Positions 1 to 4,470 of a DNA stretch of 5,098 nucleotides are shown here, piece by piece. The stretch is from an uncultured Candidatus Berkelbacteria bacterium (GTDB lineage: Bacteria > Patescibacteriota > UBA1384 > CAILIB01): NCBI GenBank assembly GCA_937895715.1, contig CALBLZ010000239.1, forward strand, positions 1 through 5,098, in the 5' to 3' direction. The notes beneath the pieces are model-generated. The model saw only the letters and a list, made by a program, of their open reading frames with translations, was not told where the DNA came from and searched no databases. Numbering within the stretch: position 1 is the first letter of the stretch; every line of letters starts with the position of its first letter. Position numbers and translations under genes: made by a program.

Positions 1-108
1 CTTGGCAACCTACGGATTCTAGACGCAATCATGAACCCGCTCACTGGCCTGTTCACCTATATTGTGACGCTGGGTAACACTCTCTACTTTCCCCCGAGTA
101 TTTTCTAA
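1..108 (+). CDS. 3' end of an unidentified gene (partial, runs off left edge)
   Basis: Frame 1 is open from the window edge to the TAA at 106-108, giving 35 residues that include NPLTGLFTYIVTLGNTLYF near the C-terminus. The other two plus-strand frames are closed by stops within this stretch. The tail is rich in hydrophobic and aromatic residues, which suits an amphipathic or membrane-associated C-terminus. No family can be recognised from so little. Support for a real gene is positional: the frame stays open until exactly two bases before the stop of the convergent gene, the packing expected of two tail-to-tail genes in a compact genome. A chance open frame of 35 codons remains possible. Confidence 0.5.
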   Translation, partial: LGNLRILDAIMNPLTGLFTYIVTLGNTLYFPPSIF

Positions 109-114
109 GCTTAG
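105..114. repeat. Palindrome CTAAGCTTAG holding both convergent stop codons
   Basis: This is a perfect 10-base palindrome. Its left half contains the TAA of the plus-strand gene (106-108) and its right half the TAA of the minus-strand gene (complement of 111-113), so each gene ends in the same TAAGC context. No stable terminator stem or T-tract accompanies it, so transcription from the two sides is not obviously insulated here. Confidence 0.7.
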
Positions 115-881
115 CGCCCTCGCTTTAGCCAGCGATACTCGGTATCGCCCAGTAAAAACCTGAGTAACCGCTCCTGTGCCTTTGTTGGTACTTTATGGAA
201 CGCCCCGTGCTCGGCAACGGTTTCAGCAATCGCAGCTGGCGTGAGTAATCCTTGGTACAGCGACCACGCCACAGCGCGTTGAATCAACTTACGAGCCGCC
301 TCGTCGGTAGTCACAACTGCATGCTCAACCAACTCTCCCGCGTCGCTATAGGCAATCGGCAAACGCTGAATGGGGGTTGTTTTTGTATCTCGTAGGCCGC
401 CTACATATTCAATCGCTTCGTCGATGTAGCGGTCCGGCTCACCAAACTCCGGAAGAGTTACGAGTGAACGGCGCAATGCCGGCATTTGAAGAGCTGCATA
501 CTCTTTGGAAAAAAAGATCCCTGGCGTTGGCAGCTCGGTACACTTTAGCGCCGAAGTGCGCAGTAGCTCTTTGTGCTTGGCGGCCAGTGGGTGCACCCCG
601 AGTGCATAGCTTGCAACCTGCTTTGTTGCTCCGGCGAGTTTCTTAAGTATTTCTGGAAGTGTAGCGATCTCGGCTGTTTCAACGTACTCAACCGCAAACC
701 CCTTTACGAGTAGTCGCTCACGGAAAGCGCGCATGCTCGCCCGAAACTGCAGTAATTCATCTGGCGACATGGTAGGACCAAAGTGAAATTCGTCCTCAAC
801 AAGTAGCACCTGAACGTTCTGCTTAGGGAGCGAAAGGGTCGCACGGTACAGTTGGTTTGGGTAGAGAATGAGTACCGACAT
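111..881 (-). CDS. Shortened photolyase/cryptochrome-related (DPRP family) protein
   Basis: The 256-residue protein resembles the deoxyribodipyrimidine photolyase-related proteins (DPRP, the FeS-BCP/CryB group), which usually have about 490-520 residues. Residues 1-125 fit the N-terminal alpha/beta domain: a first strand and loop SVLILYPNQL, then VQVLLVEDEFHFG (23-35), then RASMRAFRERLLVKGFAVEYV (47-67). Residues about 206-251 fit an early part of the helical domain: WSLYQGLLTP and then VP..AQERLLRFLLGDTEYRWL, the place where the family has NxGLLTP and E.FIRQxxGWREY. The protein stops right there, so the FAD-binding core and the Cys ligands of the family's 4Fe-4S cluster are absent; the only Cys is 114. 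Light-driven repair is therefore unlikely, and a binding or regulatory role is only a guess. The ATG at 879-881 has no clear Shine-Dalgarno. The gene is divergent from the hotdog gene. Confidence 0.7.
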   Translation of the reverse strand: MSVLILYPNQLYRATLSLPKQNVQVLLVEDEFHFGPTMSPDELLQFRASMRAFRERLLVKGFAVEYVETAEIATLPEILKKLAGATKQVASYALGVHPLAAKHKELLRTSALKCTELPTPGIFFSKEYAALQMPALRRSLVTLPEFGEPDRYIDEAIEYVGGLRDTKTTPIQRLPIAYSDAGELVEHAVVTTDEAARKLIQRAVAWSLYQGLLTPAAIAETVAEHGAFHKVPTKAQERLLRFLLGDTEYRWLKRGR

Positions 882-891
882 GATGCACTAA

Positions 892-920
892 CTTAAACCA
901 ATTTTCAGGTAATAAATCAA
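892..920 (-). promoter_or_regulatory. Candidate promoter of the DPRP-like gene
   Basis: On the minus strand, TTGATT (complement of 915-920) is followed after 17 bases by TTTAAG (complement of 892-897). Each box matches the sigma-70 consensus at four of six positions. Transcription would start about 4-5 bases before the ATG, and no ribosome-binding site is visible, so the message would be nearly leaderless. The call rests on spacing and is weak. Confidence 0.35.
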
Positions 921-928
921 GTAACTGC

Positions 929-957
929 TTGAAAAACTTGGGAAAATATGCTAGATT
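929..957 (+). promoter_or_regulatory. Extended -10 promoter of the hotdog gene
   Basis: TTGAAA at 929-934 (five of six consensus bases) is followed by a 17-base spacer and TAGATT at 952-957. The spacer ends in TGC, which forms an extended -10 element (TGn). The predicted start of transcription is near 964, giving a leader of about 33 bases. The promoter lies back-to-back with the candidate minus-strand promoter of the DPRP-like gene, with the two -35 boxes 8 bases apart. Confidence 0.6.
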
Positions 958-965
958 CCACCACT

Positions 966-983
966 GAACGGTTGTGTCCGTTC
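966..983 (+). promoter_or_regulatory. Inverted repeat in the hotdog gene leader
   Basis: GAACGG (966-971) and CCGTTC (978-983) form a perfect 6-bp stem with a 6-base loop. It starts within a few bases of the predicted transcription start and ends just before the Shine-Dalgarno sequence. It could be a 5' stabilising hairpin in the RNA or a small operator in the DNA; the sequence does not decide between them. Its last two bases are also part of the 11-base element complementary to 1683-1693. Confidence 0.45.
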
Positions 984-984
984 T

Positions 985-992
985 GGGAGAAG
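985..992 (+). promoter_or_regulatory. Shine-Dalgarno sequence of the hotdog gene
   Basis: GGGAGAAG lies four bases before the ATG at 997 and is the clearest purine-rich ribosome-binding site in the window. It fixes the start at 997 over the in-frame ATG at 1042. The site is wholly contained in the 11-base sequence 982-992, which is perfectly complementary to 1683-1693 after the stop codon. Confidence 0.65.
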
Positions 993-996
993 AACC

Positions 997-1671
997 ATGT
1001 CCGCCCTTGGGGTAGAACGAGAGCAAATCACGGCGTCACACATGAACGCCTACTCATCACTGCGAGCTATTCTTAAGGCTCCCCATACTCCGCGCGTTCA
1101 GGATAATTCCGGTACAAGCTGCAAGCTTGTCAACGCTGCGGGCTTTTTGCCCGACTTCTTGTCTCACCGGGGCCCGGGTGAATGGAATGCTCCGAGTTCT
1201 GCTCGGGTACTCAAGCGTAAGGAAATCTACCACCCAGGTTTCCTCCCCCACGGGAAACTCTTCCAACTGATCGAAGAGATCACAATCGACACGGAACGCC
1301 GTTGCGCAGTAGCTAGAATCCGAGTTGATCGTCGGATCTACAGAGATCACATGGGAGTATTCCCGGGGGTGTTCGTAGCAGAAGCAATCGCGCATGCGGC
1401 AGCAACCTTTCTGATCGACCTCGATCTTAAGAAGCCCTTGCCACTCATGCGACTACCCTTCGCCCAACCGGAACTACCGATCAAGCAAGGACAGGACATC
1501 TGCCTGACCATCCAGATGTTACAGCGCAAGCGGGGGGCGCCGCCAACCCGCTACGGGTTCGCCGTTGGCTGCCTGACAGTTGGCGGCAAGATCCACGCTA
1601 TAGGAGGAGTAGTCTGCCAACTCCTCGACCCTGGGCAAGAACGCCCCCGCGACCAGATCGTCAAATTCTGA
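997..1671 (+). CDS. FabZ-like hotdog-fold dehydratase homologue
   Basis: The product has 224 residues, against about 145 for FabZ. Residues 1-70 are an extension I cannot assign. From about 76 the protein follows the FabZ/FabA hotdog layout: FLPHGKLFQLIEEI (82-95, like LPHRxPFLLVDRV), VARIRVDRRIYRDHMGVFPG (105-124), the central-helix motif PGVFVAEAIAHAAA (123-136), and a second half with QGQDICLTIQML and VGGKIHAIGGVV. FabZ enzymes dehydrate 3-hydroxyacyl-ACP using a His in GHFPG and a Glu in the helix. Here His118 and Glu129 occupy those places but are 11 residues apart rather than 14, because the HFPGxPVxPG loop has lost three residues. Activity or substrate may therefore differ. No acyl carrier protein or other fatty-acid gene is in the window. 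It has its own promoter, Shine-Dalgarno and terminator, so it is probably monocistronic. The fold is well supported; the function is not. Confidence 0.75.
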   Translation: MSALGVEREQITASHMNAYSSLRAILKAPHTPRVQDNSGTSCKLVNAAGFLPDFLSHRGPGEWNAPSSARVLKRKEIYHPGFLPHGKLFQLIEEITIDTERRCAVARIRVDRRIYRDHMGVFPGVFVAEAIAHAAATFLIDLDLKKPLPLMRLPFAQPELPIKQGQDICLTIQMLQRKRGAPPTRYGFAVGCLTVGGKIHAIGGVVCQLLDPGQERPRDQIVKF

Positions 1672-1693
1672 GAGAAGGAACACTTCTCCCAGA
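1672..1693 (+). repeat. 3' UTR hairpin and complement of the upstream ribosome-binding site
   Basis: Directly after the TGA, GAGAAG (1672-1677) and CTTCTC (1683-1688) form a 6-bp stem with a 5-base loop. The right arm continues as CTTCTCCCAGA (1683-1693), the exact reverse complement of TCTGGGAGAAG at 982-992, which includes the gene's own Shine-Dalgarno. The local and long-range pairings exclude each other. A separate terminator follows, so this hairpin is not needed for termination. Confidence 0.55.
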
Positions 1694-1701
1694 GCCCGCA
1701 C

Positions 1702-1736
1702 CGCCCCTTAGCCATTGGTTGAGGGGCGTTTGCTTT
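1702..1736 (+). terminator. Rho-independent terminator of the hotdog gene
   Basis: CGCCCCT (1702-1708) pairs with AGGGGCG (1722-1728). The stem can be extended inward by a T-G and an A-T pair, and TTTGCTTT (1729-1736) follows as an interrupted T-tract. It sits about 30 bases after the stop codon. Its right arm overlaps the -35 box of the next gene. Confidence 0.75.
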
Positions 1737-1746
1737 GCGCTATACT
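1719..1746 (+). promoter_or_regulatory. Promoter of the UbiA-like gene, overlapping the upstream terminator
   Basis: TTGAGG (1719-1724) and TATACT (1741-1746, five of six consensus bases) are separated by 16 bases. Only seven bases lie between the -10 box and the ATG at 1754, so the transcript should start at or just before the A of the start codon. There is no Shine-Dalgarno sequence, which fits a leaderless message. The -35 box lies inside the terminator hairpin of the preceding gene. Confidence 0.55.
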
Positions 1747-1753
1747 CAAAGCA

Positions 1754-2620
1754 ATGAAAACGCTCCACCTACCGCGCAAGCCGCTCTCTCCTCCTGCTCA
1801 TTTCCGCGCGATGCTTCTGGGCACCTTTGTGATCGGTGTGCTTGCCGGCCCCCACACTCTTACTCCACTCGGCGGATGGGGCGTACTGATTTTCGCTGTC
1901 TATTTTTTGCTGCCGGGTAGCTACTTTGCCTACGGCGTGCAGGAGCTATTCTCAGAAGATTCTGCGGTAGCAGACAAGAAACGTGCCTGGCTGCGAATGC
2001 TCATCTACACTGTGCCCTGGCTCATCGCCGCGGCACTGGTGCAGTCACTATTCTTTATCGTTACATTTCTCGCCTTTTTGCTAGTTTCCCTCGCCTACGC
2101 CGCGCCTCCCTTACAGGCCCGTTACCGCCCGTACCTAGACCTCATATTCGGCTGCTATATTCTTCTGCCTGGGTTTGTTGGCTACGCCTTAACTGGAGGC
2201 GCAAACTTTAACTGGACCCTTATTCTTGCGGTTGCTGCCTGGTGTATGGCACAGCAGCTTCTCGCTAGCTGCACTACCATCGTTAGTGATGAACGACGCA
2301 AGCGTCTCACGACAGCCGTACAGCTCGGGAGCAACTCAAGCATGATTCTTGCGCTAACACTCTTTGTAATCGGCACGTATCTTCTGTATCCCCTACTCGG
2401 CACAGCTCCCGTTCTATTCATGGACATCCCCCGCGCCCTGCTATTTGGATTCATATTTACTATCCTCTCACTGGTTGCAGTCATCGTGGGCAACCCCTAT
2501 GCCCGCTCAAAAAATGGGCTCAACCCAGAGGAACGCCTCAAGCAACTACTTACCTATCTACCCTTCCTCAATACGCTGATTGGCCTCAGCGTTGCTTTCT
2601 GGTTACTTGAAAAATTATAG
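1754..2620 (+). CDS. UbiA-family, lycopene-elongase-like membrane protein with altered catalytic motifs
   Basis: This is a 288-residue polytopic membrane protein with about eight hydrophobic segments. It lines up with lycopene elongase-type UbiA prenyltransferases: LLPGSYFAYGV (52-62), YAAPPLQARYRP.LD (115-129, like YSAPPxRxKxRPxLD), an LLPGFVGY segment (137-144), AWCMA (162-166) and TTAVQLG (186-192). These enzymes join or shift prenyl units using Mg2+ held by two Asp-rich motifs. Where the family has YGVND..D...D, this protein has YGVQELFSEDSA (60-71), so Asn is Gln63 and the two metal-binding Asp are Ser67 and Ala71. In the second motif Asp is Thr175 and only Asp179 remains. It is likely a non-catalytic or re-purposed relative. 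I chose ATG 1754 because the longer in-frame TTG start at 1715 lies inside the upstream terminator. The stop is followed 34 bases later by the nucleotidyltransferase gene. Confidence 0.75.
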   Translation: MKTLHLPRKPLSPPAHFRAMLLGTFVIGVLAGPHTLTPLGGWGVLIFAVYFLLPGSYFAYGVQELFSEDSAVADKKRAWLRMLIYTVPWLIAAALVQSLFFIVTFLAFLLVSLAYAAPPLQARYRPYLDLIFGCYILLPGFVGYALTGGANFNWTLILAVAAWCMAQQLLASCTTIVSDERRKRLTTAVQLGSNSSMILALTLFVIGTYLLYPLLGTAPVLFMDIPRALLFGFIFTILSLVAVIVGNPYARSKNGLNPEERLKQLLTYLPFLNTLIGLSVAFWLLEKL

Positions 2621-2635
2621 ACTTTTTGGTACTGT
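2607..2635 (+). promoter_or_regulatory. Candidate extended -10 promoter of the nucleotidyltransferase gene
   Basis: TTGAAA (2607-2612), the same -35 hexamer as at 929-934, is followed after 17 bases by TACTGT (2630-2635), with TGG forming an extended -10. The -10 hexamer itself is poor (three of six). The promoter overlaps the last codons and stop of the UbiA-like gene, so the downstream gene may be transcribed both by read-through and independently. Confidence 0.4.
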
Positions 2636-2654
2636 CCTCGGCGTAGAGGCAACC

Positions 2655-3527
2655 ATGGATACTCAAAGATTGCGAAGGTCCCCTGTAGTTCTTTTAGCGG
2701 GAGGGGCCGCTAAACCTGAGCTGCAGGCAGCAGCACGTGTGAAGTGCTCATACGAGATCGCCTACCCAGGCGCTCCCGACCAGGGGCACAGACTGCTCCA
2801 CAACTGCATCGACGCCTGGCGAGGTGCGGGGTTCACCAACATCTTCGTATACGGAGATGCCGAACGGATTAGCCCGCTTTTGGCACGCGATGACTACTCC
2901 AAGCTGGTGAAAGTACTGCCCGAACCCAAGGGCGGAACGACCAGCTTGTCGGCAAGCGTTTTCGAGGTTCTGGCCCTAATTGAGCCACACCTTGCAGAAG
3001 GATCCGACCGGCTGATTCTGTCTGCGAGCGATATGCCTTTCCTCACAGCAGACTCGATCACCGACATGCTGCGTGAAATCGATCGGCAGATACCCGCTGA
3101 CAGCGAGCCCAGCATCGTCTGGCCGGTATGTCGCGTCAGCGCGTACAAGCGGCGACGTGGAGATCTGAGCGGGTTCAGCTGCACAAAGCTTCCGCTGTCG
3201 GGCGGCGAGCTCACCGGCGGCAACATCTTCTTCGTCGAGAAGAAAAAGCTACATGAGCTCAGAGATGTCGTCGAGAAGGCAACAGCTTCCCGCAAGGGAA
3301 CGCTGAAGCTAGCCTGGCTACTTGGGCCAATGACCGTCCTCAAACTAGCGCTGTCGCTGAGGTTTGCCGGACTCCGGTTCAGCGTTCCAGAGCTGGAACA
3401 ACTGGTCGCTGACAAGCTCAACGTAACCATGCGAGCCATTCCCTGCGACATACCGGGGCTGAGCGTCGACATCGACGACAAAGACCGGTACGACGCACTT
3501 CGGGCCTACTATCAGAAGTGGCACTGA
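2655..3527 (+). CDS. MobA-like NTP transferase domain protein of unknown substrate
   Basis: The 290-residue product has the Rossmann-like GT-A fold of sugar and cofactor nucleotidyltransferases. Visible motifs are VVLLAGG (11-17), the nucleotide-binding loop; EPKGGTTSLSASVFEVL (90-106); ILSASDMPFLT (121-131) with the metal-binding Asp126; ELTGGNIFFV (185-194); SRKGTLKLAWLLG (212-224); and VDIDDKDRYDAL (271-282) with the second acidic pair Asp272/Asp274. It belongs to the broad MobA-like class in which the TGGN, RK and DxD elements recur. The reaction should be transfer of NMP from an NTP to a phosphorylated acceptor, but the acceptor cannot be read from the sequence. The usual Lys-containing signature loop after GG is divergent. 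The ATG at 2655 is preceded by GAGG (2646-2649), which favours it over the upstream TTG at 2580 inside the UbiA-like gene. It faces mutY tail to tail. Confidence 0.8.
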   Translation: MDTQRLRRSPVVLLAGGAAKPELQAAARVKCSYEIAYPGAPDQGHRLLHNCIDAWRGAGFTNIFVYGDAERISPLLARDDYSKLVKVLPEPKGGTTSLSASVFEVLALIEPHLAEGSDRLILSASDMPFLTADSITDMLREIDRQIPADSEPSIVWPVCRVSAYKRRRGDLSGFSCTKLPLSGGELTGGNIFFVEKKKLHELRDVVEKATASRKGTLKLAWLLGPMTVLKLALSLRFAGLRFSVPELEQLVADKLNVTMRAIPCDIPGLSVDIDDKDRYDALRAYYQKWH

Positions 3528-3541
3528 CCCTAAACACGCAC

Positions 3542-3569
3542 ACGCCACCCCCCAACCGGAGGGTGGCGT
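3542..3569. terminator. Strong hairpin between convergent genes (likely bidirectional terminator)
   Basis: ACGCCACCC (3542-3550) and GGGTGGCGT (3561-3569) form a perfect 9-bp stem, extendable past one mismatch by C-G pairs 3552-3559 and 3553-3558. It lies between the stop of the nucleotidyltransferase gene (3527) and the stop of the mutY-like gene (3576). T-tracts are poor on both sides (TTGCTCGTTAT on plus, GTGTTTAG on minus), so the stem probably does most of the work. Confidence 0.75.
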
Positions 3570-3575
3570 TGCTCG

Positions 3576-4382
3576 TTATATGTCCAGAGGAACCGGGAAC
3601 CCTTCTGCTTTTAGCTCTTGCAAGCAAGCAAGAACATCGCGCGGCGGTACCCCAATGTTCACTGCCAACACGCTTAAGTCTGTTGTGAGAAGCTGCTCGG
3701 TGAGAATTAAACGTAACAGCTTTCCTCGCAGCTGCCGGTGAGAACCCTCAAACTTGCTTTGCTTGGAGTAGTGTTTACTCCTAGTGTTGGCGTTTGCACC
3801 TTGCTTGCCCATCCAAGCACCATAATCCATCAGCGCGTAGTACCAGATGCGCGGCTGAGAGGCGTCTTGCGTCTCTTCAATCAATGGCAACAGTTCTTTG
3901 TCAGATATCCCCTCTTTGTCTGCAAAAAAGTGGTGCAAGTACACGCGCCGAATATTAGTTTCGATCATTACGACTGGTTGGTTGAGTGCGAAGGCTATAA
4001 TCGCACCCGCCGTGTACGGGCCAACACCTGGAAGCTTTTGGAGCTCTTCAGTCGTGTGTGGAAGCTTGCTACTGTACTCCCTTGCGACTACCTGAGCCGC
4101 CTTTTGTAGAGCAAGCGCTCTGCGGTTATACCCAAGCCCCTGCCAAAGCCGTAGCACGGTTTCCGGCGGAGCTTCTGCCAAGCTCTGCCAATCTGGCAAT
4201 TCCTTCAAGAAAGCTTCGTATTTTGGAATCACCCGCTCTGCTTGAGTTTGCTGCAACATAATCTCCGATACCAGAATTGCATACGGGTCTTGCGTGTTGC
4301 GCCAGGGTAGCTGGCGGTCTGCGGCATGGAAGTGATCGAGGACAGTTTGGCGAAACTGCTGAATTTGATCTTGGGTAAGCAT
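3576..4382 (-). CDS. mutY: MutY-type adenine DNA glycosylase lacking the iron-sulphur cluster
   Basis: The 268-residue enzyme should remove adenine mispaired with 8-oxoguanine in base-excision repair. It has LPWR (25-28), YAILVSEIMLQQTQAERV (34-51) with catalytic Glu40, LWQGLGYNRRA (79-89), the helix-hairpin-helix LPGVGPYTAGAI (117-128) and IETNIRRVYLHHFF (140-153). Canonical MutY has Asp in LDGNVxRV, and here it is Glu141. The CX6CX2CX5C ligands of the 4Fe-4S cluster are missing: the only Cys is 253, and the region instead reads DYGAWMG...NTRSKHYSKQSKFEGSHRQLRGK (186-221). The NUDIX-like C-terminal 8-oxoG-reading domain of the roughly 350-residue MutY is also absent, replaced by about 45 residues that look like a small winged helix. 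Clusterless MutY proteins are known in other organisms. The ATG has no Shine-Dalgarno and lies 6 bases from a -10 box. The gene converges on the nucleotidyltransferase gene. Confidence 0.9.
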   Translation of the reverse strand: MLTQDQIQQFRQTVLDHFHAADRQLPWRNTQDPYAILVSEIMLQQTQAERVIPKYEAFLKELPDWQSLAEAPPETVLRLWQGLGYNRRALALQKAAQVVAREYSSKLPHTTEELQKLPGVGPYTAGAIIAFALNQPVVMIETNIRRVYLHHFFADKEGISDKELLPLIEETQDASQPRIWYYALMDYGAWMGKQGANANTRSKHYSKQSKFEGSHRQLRGKLLRLILTEQLLTTDLSVLAVNIGVPPRDVLACLQELKAEGFPVPLDI

Positions 4383-4388
4383 GGTCTG

Positions 4389-4417
4389 AGTGTAGCAAAA
4401 TCGTTATCATAGTCATT
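4389..4417 (-). promoter_or_regulatory. Candidate promoter of mutY
   Basis: On the minus strand, TGC-TACACT (complement of 4389-4397) forms an extended -10, with a weak AATGAC (complement of 4412-4417) 17 bases upstream. Only six bases separate the -10 box from the ATG, so the message would be leaderless. An alternative -10, TATGAT (complement of 4406-4411), matches five of six consensus bases and would give a leader of roughly 18 bases without a Shine-Dalgarno. The sequence does not settle which is used. Confidence 0.45.
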
Positions 4418-4432
4418 CTTTTCTGCTAGGAT
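4404..4432 (+). promoter_or_regulatory. Extended -10 promoter of the PQ-loop-like gene
   Basis: TTATCA (4404-4409), a 17-base spacer ending in TGC, and TAGGAT (4427-4432) make an extended -10 promoter closely resembling TGCTAGATT at 949-957. The predicted start is near 4439, giving a leader of about 32 bases. Only a weak purine stretch (GGACGGG, 4454-4460) precedes the ATG at 4471. The promoter physically overlaps the mutY promoter on the other strand. Confidence 0.5.
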
Positions 4433-4470
4433 CGCTGCACGTTCATCAAAAATGGACGGGTTGGTATCTC

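Noticed and set aside
1715..1753. Upstream in-frame TTG start that would lengthen the UbiA-like protein by 13 residues.
   Set aside because: It lies inside the terminator hairpin and upstream of the -10 box. The ATG at 1754 fits the family N-terminus.
2580..2654. Upstream in-frame TTG start of the nucleotidyltransferase.
   Set aside because: The added residues overlap the end of the UbiA-like gene, while the ATG at 2655 has a GAGG site and starts just before the nucleotide-binding strand.
2894..3481. Long open frame (195 codons) antisense to the nucleotidyltransferase gene.
   Set aside because: It is Ser/Arg-rich with no recognisable motif and lies opposite a gene with clear family motifs, so it is an antisense shadow.
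111..3527. Interpretation as a carotenoid biosynthesis cluster with light control.
   Set aside because: No phytoene synthase, desaturase or cyclase is in the window, the elongase-like protein lacks catalytic residues and the photolyase-like protein lacks its FAD core. The resemblance is to neighbourhoods only.
3620..3632. Three tandem GCAA units in the 3' part of the mutY-like gene.
   Set aside because: Too short to be called a repeat array. It lies in coding sequence for the C-terminal tail and would only matter if slippage were shown.
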